IMG/VR virus record: IMGVR_UViG_3300027712_000129
Location: 1-26,317 of that record
DNA: 26,317 bases
From: a virus
Strand: one strand, 5' to 3'
The notes below the pieces were generated by a model that saw only the letters and a list, made by a program, of their open reading frames with translations, searched no databases and had not been told where the DNA came from. The position numbers and the translations under genes were made by a program. Positions 1-8,729 of the stretch are shown piece after piece. How positions within the stretch are numbered: the stretch's first letter is position 1; each line of letters starts with the position of its first letter.

Positions 1-3000
1 ACCATCATTCCCATTGGATTGGAAGAATTAACCAATGATGGGCTACTATCTACGTAAATTTGAGAAGAAGGCACTCCCGCATTCTGCTCTCTTGAGATGG
101 CGGCTTGAATTGGATCTGCAAAATTGGGGATATAGCCCTTTGCTCCTGTTGCTCCCGCATATTCTGGATGTCTTCTTATATACTCTGCTTCGGCATAATC
201 ACGGGGTTCTCCAGCCTTAGGTAATCTGGTGTAAGTTCCAGACTTTCCTTTTATTGGAATTTCTTGGTACCAATTTTGCGGAAGAGTCTTTCCAGTTTTG
301 GCTGTTTCTTCTGATTTTTCAATTTTTGGAAATAATTCACTATGCAAATTTTCAACCTGCTGTGCAGTAACTCCCGCATAAGCAGTCATGATATTTTTTT
401 GAACTTCCGAATCTCTAAGAGATTTGCCAATCATTGTTCTGGTTGCAGAATCTGATCCAGTTTTTTTTGCATCTGCTCTGGCTATATCTGAAAAACCGAA
501 TGCTTGCAAAAATCCTGGTTCTGGATGCTCTCCTCTTTCGAAATCGAATGCTGGATTATCGGCTTGTTTAAATACCCCCAAACCTTGCATGCTCTTCGTC
601 CCAATTCTAGTGATGCCTTCAAATATTCCACCTATTACTGCATCCGAAAAGATCGCAGGATCATTTTCTTCGTTTTTTATTTGAGCCGCCATTTCGGCGT
701 GGTTTTGGCCTTTGAATGTTTTCCCAAACATTTCTTCTGCAAAATTGACCATTCCTTGGCCCATGTGCTGGTTTATTTTTTTTCTAAAATTGTGCTGAGC
801 ATCTCCAGATCCTTGCATGGATTTTAGAGTACGGGCTTCTATATTTTTTAAAGTGATGGTTTGGTAGCTTTTGGCTCCTTTTCGAAATTGTTCTGGAAAT
901 ATTTTAGACAAGATGTCTTGTTCAGATGAGCTAAGCGTATTAAAAGCTGTAGAAGTTGTCGATCTTTGATCTGCGGTTCCCTCTAAAGAAATACTAGCTG
1001 TTCCAATCCCTCCTAATTTTGAAGCGTCTAGAATAAGATCACGATTTGAGGGATCATCTTTCTTTGCAAAATTTGGTATGTAACCCGCTGCTCCATTAAC
1101 CATTTTAAAATGGATTCCAAGTTCTTTTTTAAGCAGGTCTATGAAATCTGGATTGTTTAATGGTGCGTAGCTTGTCCCCTTTAATGCAGATTCAGATCTC
1201 AAGTCTCCGTTGGCGGTGGTTCTTCCAGCTCGTCTATTTTTAATTTCATCATCTGCTACATTAAGATAGGAGAGCGTCCCACCGCTTGTTTTTACCGAGT
1301 TTACAATCTCCTGTAGCGCGGGCGACATCCCTCCCGCCTTTACCATTCCAGCTCCAGAAAGAATGGTAAATTTTGTAGCATTTTTTATATCCTCAAGACT
1401 TTTTATAAAAGTCCCAGTTTTTGCAGCTAACGTAGATTTCCCAGCTCCAGAGGGACCAAGAATAACATCTTTGGTGACCTTGGAACTCAATACCTGTTGC
1501 ATGAATTCTTTTTTCTGCTCCGAAGACAAAGTATCAGAATCGTAAATATAGTTTGCGAAGTTCGGAATAAATCCTCCAGCCGCGCCAATCTTTTGCGCAC
1601 CAGCGGGCATTCCCATTGATGCAATCATGTCTCTATTAAAGATGGCAGTTCCACCATTAGCAAAGTTGGGAACCATTACTTCTCCAGTATGAGCTACCAT
1701 TGGCCCAGAAACGCCGCCACCAAAAGCAAAGTTAGGAATCATTACTGGCTTATCGCCAGATCTTGCACCACCCACTCCTTGTTGAATGCTGTTTGATTCT
1801 GCTGATACCGCTGGAAGATATCCTTCGGCTTTGTTTTCTGGAACCCTAAGCCCTTGCGGAGTAGACCTAACTCCAGATTGGAATAATGGAGCGCCAAGAC
1901 TGGCTCCCATAGAAGCCATTCTTCTCATTGAAGCTTCCTGCAAAGCAATTTGTTCTGATATTAATCTTAGTTGGGCAGCTCTATTACCTTCTAAAGAAAA
2001 CAGTTTCTCTTGAAGACCAGCATTTTGAGATAATGCCATTATTATAGATTGTTCGACCGCTTGAATTTCTTTTGCGGCCTGACTTACTCCAAAAAATCCT
2101 TTCAAACTCGAAAATCCGAATTTGACTAAATCCACTGATAGTTTAGCAATTACAGCTCCAAATAAAGCCAAACCTGGCCCAGAGACTAAAGCTCCAATAC
2201 CTTTTGCTAGACCTCCTACGAAATCTCCCATTGGTCCCTTTTGATCTAAGATTTTTTGCAGCCCATCCAATAACCATTGCGCCCAATCAAGAATATTCTT
2301 GAGGTTGTCAGTAACTCCAATTTTTCCTAATGTAGCTCCAAGCTGTTCGGCACTAACAGAAACCTTGTTAAGCATCGCAGCCATGGTTTCATTAAGTGCT
2401 GCATTTTTTGCATAAGCTTCATTACCAGCATTTTGCGAGGCTGTTAGAGCGCCACCATATTTTGATTGCGCAGCTCCTAAATCTTGAAGCATCGCTAATA
2501 AATTTGAAAGTTGGAAAGTTCCGCCTAATTTTTTAGCCATTTCTATTTGCTTTGTTTGGCCTAATGATGTAAATGTTTTCGATAAGTTTTCAAGAATATC
2601 TATCGCTGGAAGAATTTTCCCGCTAGCTTCCGTAACTTCAACTCCCAGATCTTGAAGATCGTTTAAAGCAGATTTATCTTGAATTTTTGAAAATATTGTT
2701 TTTAAAGAGTTGCCAATAACGGCTCCCCCTCGCGCAGTCACGGATTGAACAGATGTAATAATTGCGGTTAATTGATCGAATGATACTCCTGCCTGCTTAG
2801 CTACAGAAGCGGATCTTTTAAGACCTTCAACAAGATCTCTTTCAGACACTGAATATTTTTGAGAAACAGCGACCATCTTATTCACTATTTCTGACATTGT
2901 TATTCCAGTAGATGCAAATGAGTTATAAGCAGCAGTTAGACCCTCAACAGAATCTGCAGCACTGAGTCCAGACAGTCTAGAAAGAACCAAAGCGTCATTA

Positions 3001-3464
3001 ATTCTCTTCAAAGTCTCTTCGGTACTTAAACCTTGCCTAGCTAATTCCAACGCTCCTTCTGCTACAGTATTAAATGATTGTCCCGTGTTTTTAGCCACAT
3101 CAAACAAAACATTTCCAAATTTTTGCAACTCTCCAGAACTCACGCCCAAAACAGAATTGATGTCCGCCAAAGATTTTTCAACTTTTATAGTGTCAGCGAC
3201 CAATGAAGATAGAGCCTTTGAAACAGCGCCAATTACTCCGACAGATGCTCCGAAAGCAAACACGCGGGCATTCGCAGCTTCCATCGATTTGGTGAACTGA
3301 TCGGCCTGACCTGTGATTTTTCCAAGCGGTTGAGATAAAGAGCTTATGCTTTGGGCGCTAGCACCCAAATTGATTTGAGCGCCTTTGCCAGCGCTTTTCA
3401 TAGCATCTTGAATGCTTTGCTCTAGCCCGACTTGTGTTACTGGTATTTGAATTGAAGATGCCAT
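1..3464 (-). CDS. Phage tail tape measure protein with cargo-like domains (partial, C-terminus outside window)
   Basis: The frame opens at ATG 3464 and stays open for 1154 codons to the left edge, so the C-terminus is missing. An AGAGG lies 8 nt before the start. Residues about 60-330 look like the TP901-type tape measure core (a segment reading EGALELARQGLSTEE, then LSGLSAADSVEGLTAAYNSF). Residues about 415-450 are hydrophobic and Gly/Ala-rich. After about 570 the protein changes character. Five (I/V)PNFA motifs begin at residues 576, 598, 633, 796 and 1112. Between the third and fourth sits a P-loop (GPSGAGKST, 670-678) with a later RRAGR lid-like stretch. Between the fourth and fifth are GGIFE (E949), a downstream FDF, and RADAK (996-1000), resembling a PD-(D/E)XK nuclease. 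The tape measure core sets tail length and is ejected during infection. The extra domains could be effectors delivered with it (inference). It follows two chaperone-position genes. Confidence 0.88.
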   Translation of the reverse strand, partial: MASSIQIPVTQVGLEQSIQDAMKSAGKGAQINLGASAQSISSLSQPLGKITGQADQFTKSMEAANARVFAFGASVGVIGAVSKALSSLVADTIKVEKSLADINSVLGVSSGELQKFGNVLFDVAKNTGQSFNTVAEGALELARQGLSTEETLKRINDALVLSRLSGLSAADSVEGLTAAYNSFASTGITMSEIVNKMVAVSQKYSVSERDLVEGLKRSASVAKQAGVSFDQLTAIITSVQSVTARGGAVIGNSLKTIFSKIQDKSALNDLQDLGVEVTEASGKILPAIDILENLSKTFTSLGQTKQIEMAKKLGGTFQLSNLLAMLQDLGAAQSKYGGALTASQNAGNEAYAKNAALNETMAAMLNKVSVSAEQLGATLGKIGVTDNLKNILDWAQWLLDGLQKILDQKGPMGDFVGGLAKGIGALVSGPGLALFGAVIAKLSVDLVKFGFSSLKGFFGVSQAAKEIQAVEQSIIMALSQNAGLQEKLFSLEGNRAAQLRLISEQIALQEASMRRMASMGASLGAPLFQSGVRSTPQGLRVPENKAEGYLPAVSAESNSIQQGVGGARSGDKPVMIPNFAFGGGVSGPMVAHTGEVMVPNFANGGTAIFNRDMIASMGMPAGAQKIGAAGGFIPNFANYIYDSDTLSSEQKKEFMQQVLSSKVTKDVILGPSGAGKSTLAAKTGTFIKSLEDIKNATKFTILSGAGMVKAGGMSPALQEIVNSVKTSGGTLSYLNVADDEIKNRRAGRTTANGDLRSESALKGTSYAPLNNPDFIDLLKKELGIHFKMVNGAAGYIPNFAKKDDPSNRDLILDASKLGGIGTASISLEGTADQRSTTSTAFNTLSSSEQDILSKIFPEQFRKGAKSYQTITLKNIEARTLKSMQGSGDAQHNFRKKINQHMGQGMVNFAEEMFGKTFKGQNHAEMAAQIKNEENDPAIFSDAVIGGIFEGITRIGTKSMQGLGVFKQADNPAFDFERGEHPEPGFLQAFGFSDIARADAKKTGSDSATRTMIGKSLRDSEVQKNIMTAYAGVTAQQVENLHSELFPKIEKSEETAKTGKTLPQNWYQEIPIKGKSGTYTRLPKAGEPRDYAEAEYIRRHPEYAGATGAKGYIPNFADPIQAAISREQNAGVPSSQIYVDSSPSLVNSSNPMGMM

Positions 3465-3484
3465 GCCTTTTACCTCTGTGATAT

Positions 3485-3490
3485 TTACAC
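3485..3490 (-). promoter_or_regulatory. GTGTAA element upstream of tape measure gene
   Basis: On the minus strand GTGTAAATAT lies about 20 nt before the tape measure ATG, in the 40-nt gap after the preceding gene. It is one of six matches described as a candidate late promoter element. Confidence 0.4.
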
Positions 3491-3504
3491 AGAAAAAACA
3501 TTTA

Positions 3505-4482
3505 TTAACCCATCAATTCCATCAACTGCTCCATATTTAAAGATCCTCCCTGCTTTGAAATTTCGTCATTAAGGGATATTTTTTTTGCATTTGGATCTAC
3601 AAAATCTAAATCGTCTCTTGTTGCTCCAAAAACAGCAGTGGCTCCGCTGTCGCTATTTTTCGATTTGCTATCAGAAGACTTTCCAGCTCTCTTTGATTCG
3701 GAGAATCTCAATATGGCGGCAGGATCTTTTTTCATATTCTCTGGCAAGTCTTCATTGTATTGAAAAATGTTAAAGAATATCCTAGCATATAAAGCTAATT
3801 TTAATTGAAAGATAGACAAGTGAATAATAGGCTTGCCGTAAAAAGAAGAAACATCTTCTGTTTGCGACAAATACATATTAAAAAAATCTCTCAACACGCA
3901 ATGTTGTATGTTATCCTCCCCTAATCTTCTTGAACACTCTTGATTCTGCAATAAAAGTGCGGTGATTTGCGTGTCGGTTAATTCTGAAAATTCATCATCA
4001 TCAAAAAGATGATCTTTTAAATCCGCGTCTTTGTAAATAATATATCTAATGAATTCCTCATTTGATCTGCTTGAGGCGTACTCTTCGGCGGTTCTGCCCA
4101 TTACGTCTTTTCTTATGGTCTTCAACCTATAGAGTTCTTGATTTTTTTCATCAATACTTTTTTGATAACTCTCTTTTTGAGATGGCAAATAAAGATCTCT
4201 TTTTGCTGCGGCAAGATTATCGACTTCAAATTCTAAGCTAGAAATTTTCAAATCATCTTTGTCAGACCATAGACCATCTTCTCTTAATTGTTCAAGCATC
4301 TCCTTTTCTGTGGGTATGCCTTTATTTATAGCGATATTTTTATACTTATCGTAAAATCTGTGAATATATCTTTGGTCACGAATAGAAAAATGTTTGAGGT
4401 ACGCAGTTTGACCAAAGTAGTCAAACTCCGTATACCCATCAAAAATTTCTCCAACTATTCCAATATACTCTTCTTCTGTCAC
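3505..4482 (-). CDS. Hypothetical protein in tail assembly chaperone position (325 aa)
   Basis: I do not recognise a family. The protein is soluble and strongly charged, with a helical, coiled-coil-prone middle (about residues 85-130, rich in Lys, Glu and Gln), an aromatic segment around 215-245, and a Ser/Lys-rich linker around 262-282 before a short C-terminal tail. It starts inside the stop of the upstream 253-aa gene (ATGA overlap), which implies translational coupling. It ends 40 nt before the tape measure start. In many long-tailed phages the two genes directly upstream of the tape measure encode tail assembly chaperones, often linked by a programmed frameshift. Here they are separate overlapping genes, so the assignment rests on position only. 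No transmembrane segment or signal peptide is visible. Confidence 0.75.
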   Translation of the reverse strand: MTEEEYIGIVGEIFDGYTEFDYFGQTAYLKHFSIRDQRYIHRFYDKYKNIAINKGIPTEKEMLEQLREDGLWSDKDDLKISSLEFEVDNLAAAKRDLYLPSQKESYQKSIDEKNQELYRLKTIRKDVMGRTAEEYASSRSNEEFIRYIIYKDADLKDHLFDDDEFSELTDTQITALLLQNQECSRRLGEDNIQHCVLRDFFNMYLSQTEDVSSFYGKPIIHLSIFQLKLALYARIFFNIFQYNEDLPENMKKDPAAILRFSESKRAGKSSDSKSKNSDSGATAVFGATRDDLDFVDPNAKKISLNDEISKQGGSLNMEQLMELMG

Positions 4483-5240
4483 AGCTCGTTATTTTCAAGT
4501 CTCTTCATGAGAGTGTCAAAAGAATCTTTGTCAGAAGCTTGGTTAAAGAACCAGAAAGCAAGAATAGTTGCGGCTTTCTTTGTAATCAAAAAGTAAAGAG
4601 AATCTTCTTCTTCTTCTCTTTTATAATACTCTTCCAATTTAGCTTCAAAGTTTCCTTTGCCAAAAAATGGAACTGGCTCATCATCTTTCTCTTCTTGAAT
4701 ATGAGTAAGCATAATGACATACCATAAAATCAATCTATTCTGAGCCTTGACATCAGCAGTATGATTAAACAATGACTGATAATTTGATTCAAACTCCACA
4801 ATGGTCTTTCTAACAGCGGTAAGCTCTGCGGCAATGTTGCTCACTCTTTCTGTCTGCTTTTCGCTCTTGTTTTGGATGATCTCAAGTCTTGAATATTCAT
4901 TTTGCAAATCAAAAATCTTCTTGTAAGAAACCACCAATGATTCGGCATCTTCCTCACTCATCAAACCGCCAGTATCGCTATACTTTTTTGCAAGCATGGC
5001 TTTTGTCAAGATTCCCTTCTTAACGCACTTGCTCATTTCAACACTGAACTCCAATTCTGCTTCTTCAAGATCTCTCCGAGAAGGTCTTTTGATTTTGATT
5101 GAAACAGGAACTTTTTCCTTTACCTTTTTGGTTACGGTAATTTCTTCCTTAGACTTCTTGTCTACTTTTGTTGTGCTGACTTCCTTTTCGATTTCTTTAT
5201 CCACCGTAAAGGTATATAGCTCTTTGAATTTCTTTTCCAT
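4479..5240 (-). CDS. Hypothetical protein in tail assembly chaperone position (253 aa)
   Basis: I do not recognise a family. The N-terminal 60 residues alternate Lys and Glu/Thr/Val (KEVSTTKVDKKSKEEITV), like an extended beta or low-complexity arm. Residues about 95-160 are helical and charged. The C-terminal third contains an acidic, Tyr-rich helix (EEYYKREEEEDSLYFL) followed by a hydrophobic aromatic stretch (AATILAFWFFNQ). Its stop overlaps the next gene's start in ATGA, and both lie immediately upstream of the tape measure gene. This makes a tail assembly chaperone role plausible by position, but no motif confirms it. The start ATG has an A/T-rich leader without a Shine-Dalgarno sequence, as is common in this window. 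Confidence 0.75.
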   Translation of the reverse strand: MEKKFKELYTFTVDKEIEKEVSTTKVDKKSKEEITVTKKVKEKVPVSIKIKRPSRRDLEEAELEFSVEMSKCVKKGILTKAMLAKKYSDTGGLMSEEDAESLVVSYKKIFDLQNEYSRLEIIQNKSEKQTERVSNIAAELTAVRKTIVEFESNYQSLFNHTADVKAQNRLILWYVIMLTHIQEEKDDEPVPFFGKGNFEAKLEEYYKREEEEDSLYFLITKKAATILAFWFFNQASDKDSFDTLMKRLENNEL

Positions 5241-5246
5241 ATTGAT

Positions 5247-5537
5247 TTATTGTTTAAATATAAAGCTGACTGAGACATTTTCCATTTCAGAAGAGAAATC
5301 TCTTAGAGATTCATTGCCCATGTCAAGAATCTTCTTTCTGATCCATGCGGATTTTTCAGCAGTAAAATGATCTGCCGTTTTTATTACTGGATGATACTCT
5401 GCGGGAATGTTTTCATACAGCTTATCATAATGATAAGTATGATCATTCTTCATGTCTTCAACAATTTTCAACATGTCTTTAAAAAGATCAGTAATAGACC
5501 TTTTATACTGTTGATATAAATAAATTTGAGCATTCAT
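5247..5537 (-). CDS. Small hypothetical phage protein (96 aa)
   Basis: This is a short, Tyr- and Lys-rich protein with no recognised family. It has a helical N-terminus (NAQIYLYQQYKRSITDLFKD) and a charged middle and end, with no membrane segment. It is the first gene of the leftward tail transcript and ends 6 nt before the 253-aa gene. Its start is preceded by AAGGGACAAGG, one of the more purine-rich leaders in the window. It diverges from the plus-strand gene starting at 5587, so the 49 nt between them should hold two promoters. A minor tail or neck role is likely from position only. Confidence 0.65.
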   Translation of the reverse strand: MNAQIYLYQQYKRSITDLFKDMLKIVEDMKNDHTYHYDKLYENIPAEYHPVIKTADHFTAEKSAWIRKKILDMGNESLRDFSSEMENVSVSFIFKQ

Positions 5538-5586
5538 CCTTGTCCCTTAGTTTATAATATAAAAAAAAGTGTAATATTCAATATAT
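5538..5586. promoter_or_regulatory. Divergent promoter region between tail and neck transcripts
   Basis: These 49 nt separate a minus-strand gene (start 5537) from a plus-strand gene (start 5587) and are almost entirely A/T. On the plus strand the GTGTAA element at 5569-5574 sits 12 nt before the ATG. On the minus strand a TATATTATAAA stretch precedes AAGGGACAAGG and the other ATG. Promoters in both directions are required by the gene arrangement. Exact start sites cannot be fixed by eye. Confidence 0.5.
5569..5574 (+). promoter_or_regulatory. GTGTAA element upstream of neck gene cluster
   Basis: GTGTAATATTCA lies 12 nt before ATG 5587 on the plus strand. It is the only plus-strand example among the late-type genes, which suggests the element is orientation-specific. 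Confidence 0.42.
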
Positions 5587-6051
5587 ATGGCGGGATTTAT
5601 TAATTCATTTAAACAAAAGTCTGTAGATGACACGTTGTTGAAGCTTCATGAGACGTTTGCTCAAGATATTGTTGTTTATAAAAATGCTATTGGGGTATCA
5701 ATAAATAGCTCTGCCCAGTACAATTCTCTGTATAAAAATGCTGGAGCATCCAATAGCGTTCAGTACGAAACCGTTCAGAAAACTTTTAAAGCAAGAATTT
5801 ACTATGTCAAATTTGAACAGGAGTTTTTTTATGGCACAAAAGCAAACTCATCAAATGATAAAGTCATCCTGCCCCAAGGTCTTGTAAAAATAATTGTTGA
5901 TCAAGAAGCTTATTTATTTATTAGAGAAGCTAGAAAAATTACATTTGACGACAAAACCTTTTCTATTAGGAGTGCTGGTAATCATACCAACCCAGATGGC
6001 TTCTTTTCTAATATACTATACGAATTTCAATTGATACCTCTTAATGAATAA
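5587..6051 (+). CDS. Putative neck / tail completion protein (154 aa)
   Basis: This is a compact, soluble protein beginning MAGFINSFKQKSVDDTLLKL. It is rich in predicted beta strands in the second half (segments around VKIIVDQEAYLFI, ARKITFDDKTFSIRS and LYEFQLIPL), the pattern of small head-tail joining or tail completion proteins. No family signature is clear to me, so the role is inferred from size, fold pattern and position at the head of a three-gene overlapping cluster before the major tail protein. It overlaps the next gene by one base (TAATG), implying coupled translation. A GTGTAA element 12 nt upstream may be its promoter. There is no Shine-Dalgarno sequence. Confidence 0.7.
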   Translation: MAGFINSFKQKSVDDTLLKLHETFAQDIVVYKNAIGVSINSSAQYNSLYKNAGASNSVQYETVQKTFKARIYYVKFEQEFFYGTKANSSNDKVILPQGLVKIIVDQEAYLFIREARKITFDDKTFSIRSAGNHTNPDGFFSNILYEFQLIPLNE

Positions 6052-6632
6052 TGTCTCGTCTACCATATGAAGTTCAACAAATTATTGATCAGCAAGTTTC
6101 CAAGTTAATTAGAAAAGACTCAGAAGCAATGATGCAAGACAAACTCTTGCTTTTAAAATCTGAATTGATAGAGGCTTTTTTAAACCATCCAGTTACAGAA
6201 GAAATACTTGCGGGACCAGAAGCTTCCAATACCAGCGGCACTCTAGGAGGGTACGGCAATTTGTTTTCTTTTATAGGATTTGAAGTTGACGATAAGCCCA
6301 TTGCTGAAATATTGAAGATTTTTGAGTCTATAGACTTTGTATTTTCTGGAGAAGTTAGTTCTGGTAATAATTTTAAAGTGACATTTCCTACCGCCCAAGA
6401 TATATTTGACGTTACGCCCATGCCTTGGGCAACAGGAAGAAGTTGGGCAAAAGGTATCGAAACTGGTATTTCTGGATTAGGATATTATATTTTTAGAAAA
6501 AATGCACAAAGTCGATCTGAACACGGCATACAAACAAGTGTAAACCCTAGAGGATCTGCCCAATTCAGCAACACAAAATATATTTCAGATTTGCTCAACA
6601 AGTATAAAATGAAATTTCTCAAATTATCATGA
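6051..6632 (+). CDS. Putative neck / minor structural protein (193 aa)
   Basis: The N-terminal 55 residues are helical (MSRLPYEVQQIIDQQVSKLI). Next come a Gly-rich turn (TSGTLGGYGNLFSFIGFE), a mixed alpha/beta segment, and a tail with WATGRSWAKGIETGISGLGYY followed by an Arg/Ser-rich stretch. The GxxFSFIGF and late GxxWxxGIExG pattern reminds me of small tail-completion proteins of long-tailed phages, but I cannot name a family. It is coupled to its neighbours at both ends: a one-base overlap upstream (TAATG) and a 4-nt ATGA overlap with the 283-aa gene downstream. It probably acts at the head-tail interface. Confidence 0.68.
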   Translation: MSRLPYEVQQIIDQQVSKLIRKDSEAMMQDKLLLLKSELIEAFLNHPVTEEILAGPEASNTSGTLGGYGNLFSFIGFEVDDKPIAEILKIFESIDFVFSGEVSSGNNFKVTFPTAQDIFDVTPMPWATGRSWAKGIETGISGLGYYIFRKNAQSRSEHGIQTSVNPRGSAQFSNTKYISDLLNKYKMKFLKLS

Positions 6633-7480
6633 TTCCACAATTTCAACACAACGTCACTACTTCTTTTTTTCTATGGTTTGATAACTATCTATTAAGAAGA
6701 GGTCAGGCTTTTTCAAATTTATCAAGTAAGTTCTATTACTATAGTGATGATCGCCTTGATCATAGATTTAAAACTTTTGGTAGCCCTTACAAACAGTGGG
6801 TCACAGATAGCTCTATTAGCGGAGTGAATATTCCCACTGGAGTCTCCATTAATGGAGTAATGAAAGGTAGAAATGATGGCGTCATCTTTGACTTTGACAA
6901 TGGAAGAATTTTATCTAGCGGAATCTCATCGACTGATTCTATCAGTGGGTCATTCTCAGTTAAAGATTTCAACATTTACTATACTAATGAAACAGAAGAA
7001 GATCTGCTCATTGACAAAAAATACATAGCAAATCCAAGGGTTTATAGCCCGTCTGCAAATTATATTTCTCCTTATGATGCTGTTATTCCAGCAATTTTCC
7101 TATCGAATGATTCAACTAAAAATGATCCGTTTGCTTTTGGTGGGCAGGACACCACTACATGTCGTTTGAAAGCTTTGGTTCTGGCAGAAAATCCTTATCA
7201 ACTTGATGGAGTGCTATCAATTTTTGCAGATTCAAGAAACGAGGTCGTATCTACCATTCCTTTTTCTGGACAACCTGCTACTGAATATGGAGACATTAAA
7301 AATGGCTCGTATTCTTACAGTCAATACAAGAGTGTGTATGACCCAATAAATCCTTTCTTTTTCGTCAATTCTGTAGTGTCTTCAAAACTCCCAGATAAGG
7401 CGGCGAAGACCATCCACAATGATTTATATATTGGATTTTTAGACTTTGAACTATGTCAGCAAAGGTATCCTAGAGCATAA
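6629..7480 (+). CDS. Putative tail / neck structural protein (283 aa)
   Basis: The family is not recognised. The protein is rich in Ser, Asn, Phe and Tyr, with many short beta strands and few charged helices, typical of a virion component. The C-terminus reads GFLDFELCQQRYPR. It begins within the stop of the upstream gene (ATGA), so all three small genes form one translationally coupled unit. It ends 54 nt before the major tail protein, leaving room for a separate promoter or leader for that highly expressed gene. A tail terminator or collar role is possible but not shown. No signal peptide or transmembrane segment is visible. Confidence 0.7.
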   Translation: MIPQFQHNVTTSFFLWFDNYLLRRGQAFSNLSSKFYYYSDDRLDHRFKTFGSPYKQWVTDSSISGVNIPTGVSINGVMKGRNDGVIFDFDNGRILSSGISSTDSISGSFSVKDFNIYYTNETEEDLLIDKKYIANPRVYSPSANYISPYDAVIPAIFLSNDSTKNDPFAFGGQDTTTCRLKALVLAENPYQLDGVLSIFADSRNEVVSTIPFSGQPATEYGDIKNGSYSYSQYKSVYDPINPFFFVNSVVSSKLPDKAAKTIHNDLYIGFLDFELCQQRYPRA

Positions 7481-7534
7481 AATAATTTCCCTTTATTATA
7501 GCGAAAATGTAAACACAAGAAAGATTTAACCAAT

Positions 7535-8704
7535 ATGGCACGAAACAGAGTAATTTACCAATCAGAAGCCTTATACGTCAGCGACACCATTGCATCCACT
7601 GGAGTTAGCGGCAATAGGCAATTAGATCGCGTTCAAAGCGCGAACTACAACTTCGCAATCAATCGTCAAAACATCAATCAATATGGCGAATTAGCGCGTA
7701 TTGATGCTATCGTACTTCAACCTCCTACGGTTGGCTTAGATTTCTCATACTATCTTACGGACGGAACCAATGAAAGAGCCTTGGGATTTTACGTCGCAAC
7801 AGGCGCTGCTACCTCAGGCAACTTTGTTTCTGGACACATGACAGCCACAAGTGGAAAAAATTTCTACATTGTCACTGATTCAGAAGGCACAGACGCTAAT
7901 AGCGCTGTAGCATCATCCACAACTGGATCTGCTGGAGCCGTGAAATCTATTATTGGTATCGGAAATGGTTTCTTGTCCAACTACAAATTGGACGTTGCAG
8001 TTGGCGCTCTTCCAAAAGTCTCGGTAACTATTGAAGCTGCCAATATGCTTGCTACTGGAAGTTATTACACTACTGGTGCTGGATACTCTGGCATTACTGG
8101 ACAAAATCCAGCCATTAATCCTCCTGATGGATTGAGCTATTCAAGCACTGGGGTCTTACTGCCAAGTGGACAAAGCAATCTTGGAAATTCTTTGATCAGC
8201 GCCTTACGCCCTGGCGATGTTACTCTTACTTTTGGAGCCATCACTGGAGACGGACAAGGAACCATCGGAGATCTTTCTCAAACCAGTAATGGTATTCACG
8301 TTCAAAGCGCAAGCCTTGACATTCCTTTGTCGAGAACCCCACTTCAACGCTTAGGAAGCAGATTCCCATTTGCTAGAACCGTCGATTTCCCAGTTGTGGC
8401 AAAACTCTCTGTTAATGCTGTTCTTAATGAAATTACTGCTGAGAATTTGGCTTCTGTTTTGAATCTCAGCAACGGAACTGATTTGACCCTAACCATTAAT
8501 AAAGCTGGAACAGCTACCCCAGCGATGTCTTATGTTATTAAAAATGCAAGGCTTGACAGCGAATCTTTTACTTCAAGTATCGGATCTAACAAGACTGTTG
8601 ATTTTACGTTCTCCACCCAAATCGGTGGTCCAAACGATATTATCAATGGCATATTTGTTAGTGGCATTGGTTCGGGCAGTGTGTTTTCGGCAGGCGCAAA
8701 CTAA
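7535..8704 (+). CDS. Major tail (tube) protein (389 aa)
   Basis: This is a beta-rich, Gly/Ser/Thr/Ala-rich protein with few charged residues. Near the end it has the arrangement typical of tail tube subunits: a strand pair (SYVIKNARLDSESF) followed by a conserved-looking end (SSIGSNKTVDFTFSTQIGG). The N-terminus (SEALYVSDT, later NRQNINQYGELARIDAIVLQPP) also fits a tube subunit with an N-terminal arm. Tube subunits stack as rings around the tape measure to form the tail. The gene stands alone between a 54-nt leader and a strong intrinsic terminator 25 nt after its stop, as expected for a highly expressed structural gene. The middle (about residues 85-200) is unusually Gly/Ser/Thr-rich and may be a surface insertion. 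A decoration or fibre-like role is less likely. Confidence 0.7.
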   Translation: MARNRVIYQSEALYVSDTIASTGVSGNRQLDRVQSANYNFAINRQNINQYGELARIDAIVLQPPTVGLDFSYYLTDGTNERALGFYVATGAATSGNFVSGHMTATSGKNFYIVTDSEGTDANSAVASSTTGSAGAVKSIIGIGNGFLSNYKLDVAVGALPKVSVTIEAANMLATGSYYTTGAGYSGITGQNPAINPPDGLSYSSTGVLLPSGQSNLGNSLISALRPGDVTLTFGAITGDGQGTIGDLSQTSNGIHVQSASLDIPLSRTPLQRLGSRFPFARTVDFPVVAKLSVNAVLNEITAENLASVLNLSNGTDLTLTINKAGTATPAMSYVIKNARLDSESFTSSIGSNKTVDFTFSTQIGGPNDIINGIFVSGIGSGSVFSAGAN

Positions 8705-8729
8705 TAAAGACTAAATAATAAAACATTAA

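Noticed and set aside
4479-5240. Programmed frameshift joining the two genes before the tape measure
   Set aside because: The genes have their own starts and stops and meet in an ordinary ATGA overlap; no slippery sequence is apparent at the junction.
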